This document shows, piece after piece, positions 31,292 through 41,363 of a stretch of DNA of 64,000 nt. The notes under the pieces were generated by a model. That model was given only the letters and a program-made list of their open reading frames with translations. It searched no databases and was not told the DNA's origin. The first letter of the stretch is position 1; every line of letters begins with the position of its first letter. Location: assembly GCA_022825505.1 (NCBI GenBank), contig JAJDWR010000033.1:1-64000 (forward strand), read 5' to 3'. The position numbers and the translations under genes are program-made. This DNA is from Gammaproteobacteria bacterium (GTDB taxonomy: Bacteria; Pseudomonadota; Gammaproteobacteria; Steroidobacterales; Rariloculaceae).

Positions 31292-33498
31292 GGCCGATCG
31301 CCATTATCCTGGCGATCACCGCCGGCGCCATGCTCTGGCTGGCGGGACTCATCTGGTTCGCTCAGGTCGCTCAGAACTCGGCCGCGCTGGCCCGGGTGCA
31401 GAACGGAATCCTGCTGGTCAGCGTCGCGGCGATCTGCGTGCTGTCGCTGGTGATCGTCGGCAACGTCCTGCAGCTTGCGCGCGACTATCGCGCCCAGGTG
31501 CCCGGCACGCGGCTGACGGTGCGAATGGTGACGCTGCTGGTTGTCCTGACGGTCGTCCCCCTGCTGGTCGTCTATACCTTCTCGCTGCAGTTCATCAACC
31601 GGGGTATCGACAGCTGGTTCAGCCTCGAACTGGAGCAGGGACTGGAAGCGTCGCTGGAGCTGAGCCGCAGCGCGCTGGACGTGCAGATGCGGGAAAACCT
31701 GGTCGAGGCGCGGCGGATCGCACAGGAGCTGGCGGGCAGCGAGAGCGCCGGGCTGGTGGGCGAGCTTGGCGATCTTCGGCGCGGCAGCACCGCAGTGGAA
31801 CTGACAGTCTTCAGCACGGCCGGCGACCGCATACTGGCCACCAGCTCGGCGGACCCCTCACCTGCCGTTCCGCAGTTTCCGGGCGCGGAGCTGATCTTTC
31901 AGCTTCGCCAGGGCGGCTCCTACGTGAACCTGGAACCGCGTACGGACGGCGGTGTCGAGATCCTCGCCGCCGTGAACGTCTTCGCCGGCAATCCGCGCAG
32001 CGAAGGCGAAGTCCTGCTCGCCCGATTTGCGGTGGAGCCCCAACTGGGCGAGCTGGTGGAGCGGGCGGAGGCCAGCTACGAGCAGTACGCGGAACTGTCG
32101 TTCCTGAGGACACCGCTGAAGACGAGCCTCACGCTGACGCTGAGCGTCGTCCTGCTGACCGGATTGATGGTGGCGCTGTACGGCGCCTTCTTTTCGGCCC
32201 GGCGGCTGGTGGGCCCGATCCAGCAACTGATGACGGCGACAGGGGATGTGGCGCGGGGCAAGTTCGATACGCAGTTGCCCACCGGCGCGGGAGACGAGAT
32301 AGGCTTTCTGGTCAACGCCTTCAACGACATGACCCGGCGCCTGGCGAGGGCCGATTCCAGGACCCGGGAGAGTCAGCAGCAACTGGAGAGCGAGCGCGGC
32401 AAGCTGGAAGCCATTCTCGGCCGGCTGTCCACAGGCGTCATTGCGCTGGAATCGGACCTGCGCATCCGTACGGCCAACCGGGCCGCCAGCGCGATTCTCG
32501 GTGTCGACCTGGAGAAGAGCCAGGGAGAGCAGCTCGCCGAAATCGAGTCGAAGCGTCCGCGGCTGGCGTCGTTCCTTTCCGTACTGCAGCGCCACCTGGA
32601 CCGTGGCGACGCCGACTGGCGGGAGCAGATCGAGTTCCTGCGGGAGGACAGCCGCCGCGTGCTGGTGTGCGCCTGTGCCGCGCTGCCCCCCGAGCGGGGC
32701 GATCCGGGTGGTTTCGTGGTCGTGTTCGACGACATCACGGCGTTGCTGAGGGCCCAGCGCGACGCCGCCTGGGGCGAAATCGCCCGGCGCCTGGCCCACG
32801 AGATCAAGAATCCCCTGACGCCGATTCAGCTTTCGGCAGAGCGGTTGCGGCACCGCTATCTGCCTTCCCGTTCGGTCGACCCGGAACTGCTGGACCGCTC
32901 GACCTACGTCATCATCCAGCAGGTCGAAGCGCTGAAGGACATGGTCAACGCGTTCAGCGAGTACGCGCGCAATCCGGCGATGGACATGACGCGATTCGAC
33001 CTCAATGCCCTGATATCCGAGGTCGCCGAACTCTACCACCACCAGCAGTCGCCGCTGGACCTTAAGCTCGAGCTGGGCGACCTGCCTGAGGTCACCGCCG
33101 ATGCGGGAAGGCTCAGGCAGGTGCTGCACAACCTGATCCGGAACGCCCAGGAAGCCATGGAGCAGAACAGCCGTCCGCGGTTGCAGATCTCCACCCGGCG
33201 GTCCCGGCGCGAGCACAGGGACATGGTGGAGATCCGCATCGCGGACAACGGTCCGGGATTCCAGGCCGACATTGCCGCCGAGGCTTTCGATCCCTACGTC
33301 ACCACCAAGCCGACGGGCAGCGGGCTTGGTTTGGCCATCGTCAAGAAACTGGTGGACGAGCACGGCGGGCGCATCCGGGCACGGAACCAGCGACGCCGGG
33401 GGGCAGAGATCGTTATACTGTTGCCCGTTACCGCAGAAGCCGGTTCTGAATTGACCTGGGGGACAGGCCCGCAAGACAAGAGGAGGGAGTTCGCGTGA
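31264..33498 (+). CDS. NtrY-like membrane histidine kinase
   Basis: The 744-residue sensor has three N-terminal membrane helices, a periplasmic loop, a fourth membrane helix, a HAMP linker, a PAS domain (about residues 390-500), and a HisKA-HATPase module with the phosphoacceptor in RRLAHEIKNPLTPIQLSAERL. The ATP-binding boxes NLIRNAQEAME, IADNGPGFQ and PTGSGLGLAIVKKLVDEHGG are intact. The architecture equals NtrY, proposed to sense redox or nitrogen status. The gene overlaps DUF4390 by 28 bases with the ATG at 31264; an ATG at 31273 is also possible. Its stop overlaps the ntrX start. Confidence 0.9.
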   Translation: MVPMAHARLRPIAIILAITAGAMLWLAGLIWFAQVAQNSAALARVQNGILLVSVAAICVLSLVIVGNVLQLARDYRAQVPGTRLTVRMVTLLVVLTVVPLLVVYTFSLQFINRGIDSWFSLELEQGLEASLELSRSALDVQMRENLVEARRIAQELAGSESAGLVGELGDLRRGSTAVELTVFSTAGDRILATSSADPSPAVPQFPGAELIFQLRQGGSYVNLEPRTDGGVEILAAVNVFAGNPRSEGEVLLARFAVEPQLGELVERAEASYEQYAELSFLRTPLKTSLTLTLSVVLLTGLMVALYGAFFSARRLVGPIQQLMTATGDVARGKFDTQLPTGAGDEIGFLVNAFNDMTRRLARADSRTRESQQQLESERGKLEAILGRLSTGVIALESDLRIRTANRAASAILGVDLEKSQGEQLAEIESKRPRLASFLSVLQRHLDRGDADWREQIEFLREDSRRVLVCACAALPPERGDPGGFVVVFDDITALLRAQRDAAWGEIARRLAHEIKNPLTPIQLSAERLRHRYLPSRSVDPELLDRSTYVIIQQVEALKDMVNAFSEYARNPAMDMTRFDLNALISEVAELYHHQQSPLDLKLELGDLPEVTADAGRLRQVLHNLIRNAQEAMEQNSRPRLQISTRRSRREHRDMVEIRIADNGPGFQADIAAEAFDPYVTTKPTGSGLGLAIVKKLVDEHGGRIRARNQRRRGAEIVILLPVTAEAGSELTWGTGPQDKRREFA

Positions 33499-34826
33499 AG
33501 GATGCGCGGATCCTGGTCGTAGACGACGAAGCCAACATCAGGATGCTCCTGGAGGAGATTCTGAGCGAAGAGGGTTACGACGTCACCACGGCCGAGAATG
33601 CGGCGGCTGCCAGAGCCGCCAGGTCGGACCAGGACTTCGAACTGGTTCTGCTCGACATCTGGATGCCCGACACGGACGGCATCTCGCTGCTCAAGGAGTG
33701 GGCGAGGGAAGGCGCCATCGGGTCGGTGGTGGTGATGTCGGGGCACGGCACGGTCGACACCGCCATCGAGGCGATCCGCATCGGCGCGCTGGACTTCATC
33801 GAGAAGCCGGTGTCGCTGGTGAAGCTGCTTCGCACGGTGGAGAAGGCGCTGGCGCAACACGCCGGTGCGCGCCGCCAGCTTGTTCCGCCGGTGCTGGCGC
33901 CGGTGGGCAAGAGCGAGCCCATGCAGGTGCTTCGCGAGCAGCTTACGCGAATCGCAGGGCACGACACGCATACCTTGCTGACCGGCGAGCCGGGCAGCGG
34001 GCGGGAGGCGTGCGCCCGGTACCTGGCCAGTCTGAGCGAGCGCGCGGACGCGCCGTTCGTGGCGCTCAAGGCGGGCGGCCGCGAAGACGAGGAGGCGGTT
34101 TCGTTGCTGGGCGACGATCGCGGTCCGGGTGCGCTGGAACGCGCGGACGGCGGTGTGCTGTTCATCAGCGAGATCACGGACATGCCTGCGGATACGCAGC
34201 GGGAGCTGCTGGCGGTGCTGGAACAGGGCCGGTATCGGCCGAGCGGCGGGACCGAACCCAAGGACCTGAATGTGCGCATCCTTTCGAGTGCGCCGCCGGA
34301 TTTCGAGCAGGGTGCGGACGATTTCCGCCGGGAACTGATGTTCCACCTGAGCGTCGTGGTGGTGCGGGTGCCGCCGCTGCGGGACTATCTTGAAGACGTG
34401 CCGGAACTGTTGCGCTGCAACGTGGACATGCTGGTGGACACGGAAGGGTTGCCGTTGCGGCGTTTTGGAGTGGCCTCTCAGAACAGGCTGCGCAACTACC
34501 CCTGGCCGGGGAATGTGCGCGAGCTGGAAAACATCGTGCGTCGGCTGTTGATCATGGGGGCGGACGAGGAAATCAGCCTTCCGGAGGTGGAGGCGCAGCT
34601 TGCGGATGCGGGCACGAAGGGCGAGCCTCTGGTGAAGCTGGATCTGCTTTCGATGCCGTTGCGGGAAGCGCGGGAGCACTTCGAGCGGGCTTATCTGCAG
34701 CAGCAGCTTGTGTTGTGCGACGGGAAGGTTGGCAAGCTTGCGGCGCGGGTGGGGATGGAGCGTACGCATTTGTATCGCAAGCTTCGGTCGCTTGGGGTGG
34801 ATTTTCGTCGGATTGCGGCGGAGTAG
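33495..34826 (+). CDS. NtrX-like response regulator with degenerate AAA+ domain
   Basis: The 443-residue regulator has a receiver domain with phosphoacceptor Asp54 (LLDIWMPD) and Lys104, an AAA+ domain, and a Fis-type helix-turn-helix at the C-terminus (KLAARVGMERTHLYRKLRSLG). The AAA+ domain has lost its key motifs: the Walker A is GEPGSGRE with Arg170 in place of lysine, the Walker B is VLFISEI with Ser in place of Asp, and the sigma-54 contact loop GAFTGA is missing. It is therefore unlikely to activate sigma-54 promoters by ATP hydrolysis and may work as a sigma-70-type regulator. Its GTG start overlaps the kinase stop (GTGA) and has an AGGAGGGAG site. Confidence 0.9.
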   Translation: MKDARILVVDDEANIRMLLEEILSEEGYDVTTAENAAAARAARSDQDFELVLLDIWMPDTDGISLLKEWAREGAIGSVVVMSGHGTVDTAIEAIRIGALDFIEKPVSLVKLLRTVEKALAQHAGARRQLVPPVLAPVGKSEPMQVLREQLTRIAGHDTHTLLTGEPGSGREACARYLASLSERADAPFVALKAGGREDEEAVSLLGDDRGPGALERADGGVLFISEITDMPADTQRELLAVLEQGRYRPSGGTEPKDLNVRILSSAPPDFEQGADDFRRELMFHLSVVVVRVPPLRDYLEDVPELLRCNVDMLVDTEGLPLRRFGVASQNRLRNYPWPGNVRELENIVRRLLIMGADEEISLPEVEAQLADAGTKGEPLVKLDLLSMPLREAREHFERAYLQQQLVLCDGKVGKLAARVGMERTHLYRKLRSLGVDFRRIAAE

Positions 34827-34866
34827 GGTCCGCTTTCTCAAACTTCTTTATTGGTGGCTGATGCTC

Positions 34867-35451
34867 TCAGTCCGGCAGCTTGATCAAAAGCACCTCGATT
34901 TCCGCGTCCCAAAGCCGGCTGCGGATTCCATTGAGCGAGTCGAGGTCGTTGGTAGGGCCGATTCGGACGCGGTGGTAGTCGTCGGTGTCGATGGTGACGC
35001 GCTGGATGCGGGATTCGATGCCCAGGAGGGCAAGGCTGGCGCGCATTCGTTCGGCGTCGGCTTCGGCCCGGAAGGAGCCTGCCTGGAGGACGTAGCGGCC
35101 GGGGTCTTCGAGTACGGGTTCGGTGGTGTCGGGGACGTCCGGCCTGGCTTCCAGTTCGGTTTCGGGCAGTACGACCTCGAACCGGGGGAGGATGTCGTAG
35201 AAGTCGAATTGCATGCCTTCGCTGTCGCCGGTTTCGGCAGCGGCGGGGGCGGGGGCGGTCGGCGCTGGAGCCGTTGCGGCGCCGGGCGGGGCGGTTACGG
35301 TCACCGCGACGGGTGATCCGCCGGTGGTGGGCTGTCCGTCGAGGTACACCAGGACTGCCACCGTGAGGCCCAGGCCGAGCCCGAAGAGCATCCATACCCA
35401 TCCGGGTGCTCCCCTCGACCTGGATCTTCTTGAACGTCGTCTGGCTGCCAT
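34867..35451 (-). CDS. SPOR domain-containing, FtsN-like membrane protein
   Basis: The 194-residue protein has a basic cytoplasmic start ([11 protein letters not shown]), one membrane helix (about residues 18-38), a Pro/Ala/Thr-rich linker and a C-terminal SPOR domain (YVLQAGSFRAEADAERMRASL to the end). SPOR domains bind denuded septal peptidoglycan, so a role in cell division is likely. The place just downstream of argS and priA matches the FtsN-like gene of pseudomonads and relatives; true FtsN equivalence is inferred from order and topology. Confidence 0.85.
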   Translation of the reverse strand: MAARRRSRRSRSRGAPGWVWMLFGLGLGLTVAVLVYLDGQPTTGGSPVAVTVTAPPGAATAPAPTAPAPAAAETGDSEGMQFDFYDILPRFEVVLPETELEARPDVPDTTEPVLEDPGRYVLQAGSFRAEADAERMRASLALLGIESRIQRVTIDTDDYHRVRIGPTNDLDSLNGIRSRLWDAEIEVLLIKLPD

Positions 35452-35459
35452 CGGAGTGC

Positions 35460-37211
35460 CTACATGCTTTCGGGTGCGGAAACGCCCAGGAGCGTCAGGC
35501 CGTTGCGCAGGACTTGCTGCACGCCTCGGGCAAGGGCCACGCGGGCATTACGCAGCGAATCGTCGCTGACCAGGACCCGGTGGGCGTTGTAACAGGAGTG
35601 GAAGCTCGCGGCCAGGGTGCGCAGGAATTGCGCCACGTGGGTGGGCGCCCGATTCGTTGCGGCCAGGTGGATCACTTCCGGGTAACGGCTCAGGGAGACC
35701 AGCAATTCCTTCTCCGCCGGCTCCGTCAGGCAGCGCAGGTCGGAGCGGGAGGCCGGTGTCAGGCTGAACCCTTCGCTGACCATCTTCTTCAACAGGCTGG
35801 CGACTCGTGCATGAGCGTACTGCACATAGTACACCGGATTGTCGTTTGACTGGGCCTTGGCCAGCTCCAGATCGAAGTCCAGGTGCTGGTCGTAGGAGCG
35901 GGATACATAGAAGAACCGCGCCGCGTCGTTGCCGACTTCCTCGCGCAACTGGCGCAGGGTTACAAACTCGCCGGCGCGGGTCGACATCTGTACCTTCTCC
36001 TTGCCGCGGTAGAGCGTTGCGAACTGGACCAGCCGCACTTCCAGCGAGTCGCCGGGTTCGCCCATGGCCTGAAGGCCCGCCCTGACCCGGGGAACGTAGC
36101 CGTGATGGTCGGCGCCGAGAATGTCGAGCAGCAGGTCGAAGCCGCGTGTTCGCTTCTCGTAGTGATAGGCGATATCGGAGGCGAAGTAGGTGGTGGCGCC
36201 GTTCTCGCGAACCACGACCCGGTCCTTTTCGTCTCCGTATTCGGTCGCCTTGAACCACACGGCTCCGTCGCGGACGTAGAGCCGGTCCCGCTCGTTGAGG
36301 CGCTGCAGCGCGCGTTCCAGCGCCCCGCCGTCGGTTAGGCTGCGCTCGGAGTACCAGTTGTCGGGGCGGACGCCGAATTCGTCCAGGTCCTCGCGGATAT
36401 CGTCCAGTACCGCATAGCGGGCTGCGTTGGAAATCACGGAGAAACCCGTGTCGCCAAGTCCGTATCGGACCGCGGCGATGATCCGGTCCAGCAGCACGTC
36501 GCCGCTGTCGGGGGGATCGGTGAGGATCTTCAACAGCGAGGTTCGATCGAAGCGGGCCAGCCGGTCTTCCCACTGTGCGTGCAGTTCCCGGGCAATCCTG
36601 CCCACGTATTCGCCCTGGTAGGCAGCCTGCGGAAACTCGATGTCTTCGCCGAGCGCCTGCAGGTACCGAAGCCAGACGCTTACCGTCAGGATGTCCATCT
36701 GCCGGCCGGCGTCGTTGACGTAGTATTCCTCGTGGACGTCGTGCCCGGTGGCGCGCAGAATGTTGGAAAGGGAGGCGCCATAGGCGGCGTGACGGCCGTG
36801 GCCGACGTGCAGCGGGCCGGTGGGATTGGCGGAGACGTACTCCACGATCACGCGGCGGTTGGCGCCCCACTCGGAGCGGCCGTACGTCTCGCCGGCCTCG
36901 ATAAGGTCGGAAAGCTGCCGGAGGTAGGCGTCGGCGGCCACCGTGAGGTTGATGAATCCCGGGCCGGCGACATCCACGGCTGCGATCAGCTTCGATTCGG
37001 GGATCCGCTCCGACAGTTCGGCAGCAAGTTCCCGCGGCGGTCGTCCCAGCGGTTTGGCGAGCCTCAAAGCGATATTGGTGGTGAAGTCGCCGTGTTTGGG
37101 ATCGCGCGTTCGCTCCAGTTGCGGATTCAGGTCGATGGACTCATCGACGCCGTGCTCGGCCGCGTAGCGCGCGAGGGTTTCGCTTAGAAGCTGATCGATT
37201 TGCGCGCGCAC
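35460..37211 (-). CDS. argS: Arginyl-tRNA synthetase
   Basis: The 583-residue class I synthetase charges tRNA-Arg. The HIGH-type motif is SANPTGPLHVGHGRHAAYG, the KMSKS counterpart is degenerate as usual in this family (KVQMSTRAG), and a C-terminal anticodon-binding domain ends in LLGVSAPESM. The N-terminal additional domain (GDFTTNIALRLAK) is present. It starts with GTG and is eight bases from the SPOR gene. Confidence 0.97.
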   Translation of the reverse strand: MRAQIDQLLSETLARYAAEHGVDESIDLNPQLERTRDPKHGDFTTNIALRLAKPLGRPPRELAAELSERIPESKLIAAVDVAGPGFINLTVAADAYLRQLSDLIEAGETYGRSEWGANRRVIVEYVSANPTGPLHVGHGRHAAYGASLSNILRATGHDVHEEYYVNDAGRQMDILTVSVWLRYLQALGEDIEFPQAAYQGEYVGRIARELHAQWEDRLARFDRTSLLKILTDPPDSGDVLLDRIIAAVRYGLGDTGFSVISNAARYAVLDDIREDLDEFGVRPDNWYSERSLTDGGALERALQRLNERDRLYVRDGAVWFKATEYGDEKDRVVVRENGATTYFASDIAYHYEKRTRGFDLLLDILGADHHGYVPRVRAGLQAMGEPGDSLEVRLVQFATLYRGKEKVQMSTRAGEFVTLRQLREEVGNDAARFFYVSRSYDQHLDFDLELAKAQSNDNPVYYVQYAHARVASLLKKMVSEGFSLTPASRSDLRCLTEPAEKELLVSLSRYPEVIHLAATNRAPTHVAQFLRTLAASFHSCYNAHRVLVSDDSLRNARVALARGVQQVLRNGLTLLGVSAPESM

Positions 37212-37304
37212 GGGATTGGGTCGGATAGCGTTGACAGGCCCGGAGCCGGGAAGCAGGGGATGCGGAATTCTACCCGATGCGGCTGCCGTTGCGGTTGGCC
37301 GGCA

Positions 37305-39500
37305 TCAGGCTTCGATGGGGTCCACGTCGACGCTCCAGCGCACGCGGCGTGCCGCGGGCCAGGTTCGTACCACGGGCGCGAGTTCCGCCATCAGCCGGTG
37401 CAGGGCCGAGCGGCGCTTGCTCTGAAGGAGCAACTGGGCGCGGTAGCGTCCCCCGCGCCGTTCCATGGATGCGGGGGCGGGTCCGAACACGTCGACTCCC
37501 GCTACGCGCTTTCTTGCAGCCGCGGCCACCTGTTCCAGAAAGGCGTGGGCCGATGCCCTTCGCGTGGCCTCGGCGCGCCACAGGATGAGGTGGGAGAAGG
37601 GCGGCCACCCGGCGGCCTCGCGTTCCGCGAGCGCCAGCCGGGCGAATTCGGAGTAGTCCTGGTCGGCCAGCCGGCGGAGCAGCGGGTGTTGAGGGTAGTG
37701 GCTCTGGATGAGCACTTCGCCGGCGCGGTCGCGGCGCCCGGCCCGGCCCGCCACCTGGAGCAGAATCTGCGCGAATCGCTCGGTGCTGCGGTAGTCGGTG
37801 CCGAAGAGTCCCTGGTCGGCGTTTAGTACGCCCACCAGGGTGACCCGGGGGAAGTCGTGTCCCTTGGTGAGCATCTGCGTGCCCACCAGAATCTGGGTAT
37901 CGCCGCGCTTCACGCCGGCGAGTACGGTCCCAACGCCTCCCTGGCGGGCGGTGGCGTCCCTGTCCAGCCGCGCAATGCGCGCGTCGGGGAACAGGGCGGC
38001 AAGTTCGCCCGTGATCCGCTGGGTGCCGGCGCCCACGGCGACCCGCTCGGAGCCGCAGGCGGAGCAGACCCAGCTCAGCGGCTGCGTGCGGCCGCAGTGG
38101 TGGCAGCGCAGCCGGCCGCTGGCGGCGTGGATGGTCATTCTGGCGTCGCAGCGGCTGCAATCCTCCGCCGTGCCGCAGTTCGGACACAGCAATACCGGGG
38201 CGAATCCGCGGCGGTTCAGGAACAGCAGGATCTGGCAGTCGGCGTCCAGATGCCGGCGGATCGCCGTCACCAGGGGCGTCGACAGGCCCTGACGGACGGC
38301 ATGGCGGTTCATGTCGATGACGCGCATGTCAGGGTGGCCGGCGGTACCGATTCGACGGCGGATGGAGAGCGCACGGTACTGGCCCCGCTCCGCGTTGTGA
38401 ACGCTTTCCAGGGACGGCGTTGCCGAGGCCAGAAGAACCGGGATGTCGAGACGCTGGGCCCGGAGGACGGCGAGGTCCCTGGCCGAATACCGGAAACCGT
38501 CCTGCTGCTTGAACGAAGGATCGTGTTCCTCGTCGACAATGATGAGTCCCGGCCTCGCCAGGGGCGCGAAGACGGCGGAGCGGGTGCCGACGATGAGCTT
38601 TGCCGCACCGGTGCGCACATCCTGCCATGCATCCAGGCGCTGCCCTGCCGCAAGTCCGGAGTGCATCACCGCCAGGCGCTGGGCGAATCGCTTCTGCAGC
38701 CGGTCGATCAACTGGGGTGTGAGGCCGATCTCGGGCACGAGCAGGAGACTCTGGCGGCCGGCTTCCAGCTCGCGGGCGATCAAGCGCAAGTAGACTTCGG
38801 TCTTGCCGCTGCCGGTCACGCCCTGGAGCAGCCAGGTGCGGTAGCCGGGCGGGGAGCCGGCGATGGCGTCCACGCAGTCCTGCTGTTCTGCGGTTAGCGT
38901 AGGCGGTGTGTCGCGGTCGGTTTTCAGGGCTGTGCCCGCGCGCCGGTTGGGCCGCCGCCGGACCCAGCCCCTGGCGTTCATGCGCCTCAGGACGGTTGCG
39001 CCTACTCCCTGGTCTCGAAATTCGGCGGCGTCGGCCGAGCCCTCCCGGATCAGTATCTCCAGCGCGTCGGCCTGTCGGGGGGCGCGGCGGCGAACGGCGT
39101 TTGCGTCCTGAGCGCGCCCCTCGTCGGTCAGCTCCCACGGTCCCGCGGCCGCCCTGACGGGACTGCGTCCCTGGCGCAGCAGCACCGGCAGCGCCTGGCT
39201 CAGCACTTCACCGATGGGGTAGTGGTAGTAGTCGGCGCACCACTGCAGGGTTCGCAGCAGTTCCTGTGCAAGCACCGGTTCCTCGTCCATGAGTTCGATG
39301 ACGTCGCGGAGTTTCTCCGCCGGCAGCGAAGTCCTATCGGGGTGATCGATGACCACGCCGATGCGCTCGCTGCGGCCCAGCGGCACGCGCACGCGGCATC
39401 CACGGCGGGGCAGGTCACCGGATCCCGCCCAGCGATATTCGAGCGCGTCGGACAGCGGGACGGGCACTGCAACGCGCAGCAGATTCGCCGGTCCTGTCAT
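37305..39500 (-). CDS. priA: Primosomal protein N' (replication restart helicase PriA)
   Basis: The 731-residue superfamily 2 helicase reloads the replisome at collapsed forks. An N-terminal 3'-DNA-binding domain (VAVPVPLSDALEYRW) is followed by the helicase core with Walker A LLQGVTGSGKTEVYLRLI, DEEHD box, and SATPS. The zinc-binding cysteines occur in CPNCGTAEDCSRC and CHHCGRTQPLSWVCSACGS. Length equals the E. coli protein. Confidence 0.97.
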   Translation of the reverse strand: MTGPANLLRVAVPVPLSDALEYRWAGSGDLPRRGCRVRVPLGRSERIGVVIDHPDRTSLPAEKLRDVIELMDEEPVLAQELLRTLQWCADYYHYPIGEVLSQALPVLLRQGRSPVRAAAGPWELTDEGRAQDANAVRRRAPRQADALEILIREGSADAAEFRDQGVGATVLRRMNARGWVRRRPNRRAGTALKTDRDTPPTLTAEQQDCVDAIAGSPPGYRTWLLQGVTGSGKTEVYLRLIARELEAGRQSLLLVPEIGLTPQLIDRLQKRFAQRLAVMHSGLAAGQRLDAWQDVRTGAAKLIVGTRSAVFAPLARPGLIIVDEEHDPSFKQQDGFRYSARDLAVLRAQRLDIPVLLASATPSLESVHNAERGQYRALSIRRRIGTAGHPDMRVIDMNRHAVRQGLSTPLVTAIRRHLDADCQILLFLNRRGFAPVLLCPNCGTAEDCSRCDARMTIHAASGRLRCHHCGRTQPLSWVCSACGSERVAVGAGTQRITGELAALFPDARIARLDRDATARQGGVGTVLAGVKRGDTQILVGTQMLTKGHDFPRVTLVGVLNADQGLFGTDYRSTERFAQILLQVAGRAGRRDRAGEVLIQSHYPQHPLLRRLADQDYSEFARLALAEREAAGWPPFSHLILWRAEATRRASAHAFLEQVAAAARKRVAGVDVFGPAPASMERRGGRYRAQLLLQSKRRSALHRLMAELAPVVRTWPAARRVRWSVDVDPIEA

Positions 39501-39818
39501 CGCGGCGAAAACGGGCCGTTGAGCGCGAGTAGCGAACTCGGGTCAACGGTTGGGGAACAAGGGAAGCTGGACACAATATTCGGGCTGTCGCTGTACGAAT
39601 GCAGTTTAGCAACGGGCGCGGAAGAGAGAACGCCGCCAAATCGGTGATTTGCGGAACTTTTGCGTCACTGCGGCCGAGTTTTGTATAGAATCCGCGCCTG
39701 AGCTTGCCCGGGGGCTGCGACAGACGGGGTCGGGCGGGCATTGAGCAGGACGCCTGGCTCAGGCAAATGGTCATTCACGGCATGTCGGCATCGAGACGGT
39801 GCCGGCGGGAGGGGTTCT
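39501..39818. other. Divergent priA-pntA intergenic region
   Basis: This gap of about 320 bases holds no convincing gene. On the plus strand TTGCGT (39660-39665) and TATAGA (39684-39689), 18 bases apart, could be the pntAB promoter, followed by a leader of about 120 bases. I see no riboswitch-like or strongly palindromic structure. Confidence 0.35.
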
Positions 39819-41354
39819 ATGAAGATCGGCGTTCCCAGTGAAACTCATCCGGGCGAGCAGCGGGTCGCCATCACCCCGGATGTAGCGGGACAGCTTCGGA
39901 AACTCGGATTTTCGGTCGCGATCGAGTCCGGCGCCGGCGCATCCGCCAGCTTCGGCGACGACGCCTACGCCGAAGCCGGCGTCGAATTGCTCGATGACCG
40001 CGCCGAACTTTTCTCGGGCAGCGACATCATCCTCAAGGTCAGGGCCCCGAACGACGAGGAACTCGGCCTGTTCCGTTCCGGCCAGGTGCTGATCTCCTTC
40101 CTGTGGCCGGCCCAGAATCCCGAACTCCTCGAGCGCCTGGCGCAGGCGGGCGTGACCGCCCTGGCCATGGACAGCATTCCGCGCATCACCCGCGCACAGA
40201 AGCTCGATGCGCTGAGTTCCATGGCCAATATCGCCGGCTACCGCGCGGTGGTGGAAGCGGCGCAGCACTTCGGGCGCTTCTTCACCGGGCAGATCACCGC
40301 CGCCGGGCGCGTACCGCCGGCCAAGGTGCTGGTGATCGGCGCCGGCGTGGCGGGTCTGGCCGCCATTGGCGTCGCCAGGAGCATGGGCGCGATCGTCCGG
40401 GCCTTCGACACCCGCCCCGAGGTCAAGGAACAGGTGGAGAGCATGGACGGCGAGTTCCTGATGCTGGAATTCGAGGAGGAAGGCTCGGGCGAAGGCGGCT
40501 ATGCCAAGGTGATGAGCGAGGAGTTCATCAAGGCCGAGATGGCGCTGTTCGCCGAGCAGGCCAAAGACGTGGACATCATCATTACCACGGCGTTGATTCC
40601 CGGCCGGCCGGCGCCCGAACTGATCACGGAGGAGATGGTCGCCTCAATGAAGCCCGGCAGCGTCGTCGTCGACCTCGCGGCTGAGCAGGGCGGCAACTGT
40701 GAAGTCACCGAGGCCGACCGGATCATCCACAGGCACGGCGTCACCGTCATCGGCTATACGGATCTGCCCAGCCGGCTGGCGGCGCAGTCGAGCCAGCTCT
40801 ACGGGACCAACCTGCGGCACCTGCTGGATGACATGTGCCCCGAGAGCGATGGCCGACTGACCGTCGACATGGAGGACGACGTGGTTCGCGGCGCCACCGT
40901 GGTCAAGGACGGGGAGATCACCTGGCCGCCGCCGAAAATTGCCGATCCGTCGCCGCCTCCCGCGCAGGCCGAGGCGGCGGAAGCGCCGCCGGTGCCGGAA
41001 AAACCCAAGCGCTCGTTCCTCGGGCCGCTGCTCACCTTCGGTCTCGGCGGACTCGCCCTGCTGGGCCTCGGCGCGGTGGCCCCGCCGTCCTTCATGGCGC
41101 ACTTCACCGTGTTCGTGCTGGCCTGCTTCGTGGGCTACATGGTGATCTGGAACGTCACGCCGGCGCTGCACACGCCGCTGATGAGCGTCACCAACGCGAT
41201 CTCCAGCATCATCATCATCGGCGCGCTGATACAGATCAGTTCGCCGCTGAACTGGATCGCCTGGGTCGCGGGCATCACCGTCTTCATCACGAGCATCAAC
41301 ATCGCCGGCGGCTTCGCGGTCACCCGGCGCATGCTCGACATGTTCAGGAAGTAG
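39819..41354 (+). CDS. pntA: NAD(P) transhydrogenase subunit alpha
   Basis: The 511-residue subunit of the proton-translocating transhydrogenase carries the NAD(H)-binding domain I, related to alanine dehydrogenase ([37 protein letters not shown]). A Pro/Ala-rich linker (about residues 370-400) leads to four C-terminal membrane helices, the E. coli-type arrangement in which alpha is one chain. The ATG at 39819 follows a GGGAGGGG site and gives the family start. Confidence 0.96.
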   Translation: MKIGVPSETHPGEQRVAITPDVAGQLRKLGFSVAIESGAGASASFGDDAYAEAGVELLDDRAELFSGSDIILKVRAPNDEELGLFRSGQVLISFLWPAQNPELLERLAQAGVTALAMDSIPRITRAQKLDALSSMANIAGYRAVVEAAQHFGRFFTGQITAAGRVPPAKVLVIGAGVAGLAAIGVARSMGAIVRAFDTRPEVKEQVESMDGEFLMLEFEEEGSGEGGYAKVMSEEFIKAEMALFAEQAKDVDIIITTALIPGRPAPELITEEMVASMKPGSVVVDLAAEQGGNCEVTEADRIIHRHGVTVIGYTDLPSRLAAQSSQLYGTNLRHLLDDMCPESDGRLTVDMEDDVVRGATVVKDGEITWPPPKIADPSPPPAQAEAAEAPPVPEKPKRSFLGPLLTFGLGGLALLGLGAVAPPSFMAHFTVFVLACFVGYMVIWNVTPALHTPLMSVTNAISSIIIIGALIQISSPLNWIAWVAGITVFITSINIAGGFAVTRRMLDMFRK

Positions 41355-41363
41355 GGGAGCGCC

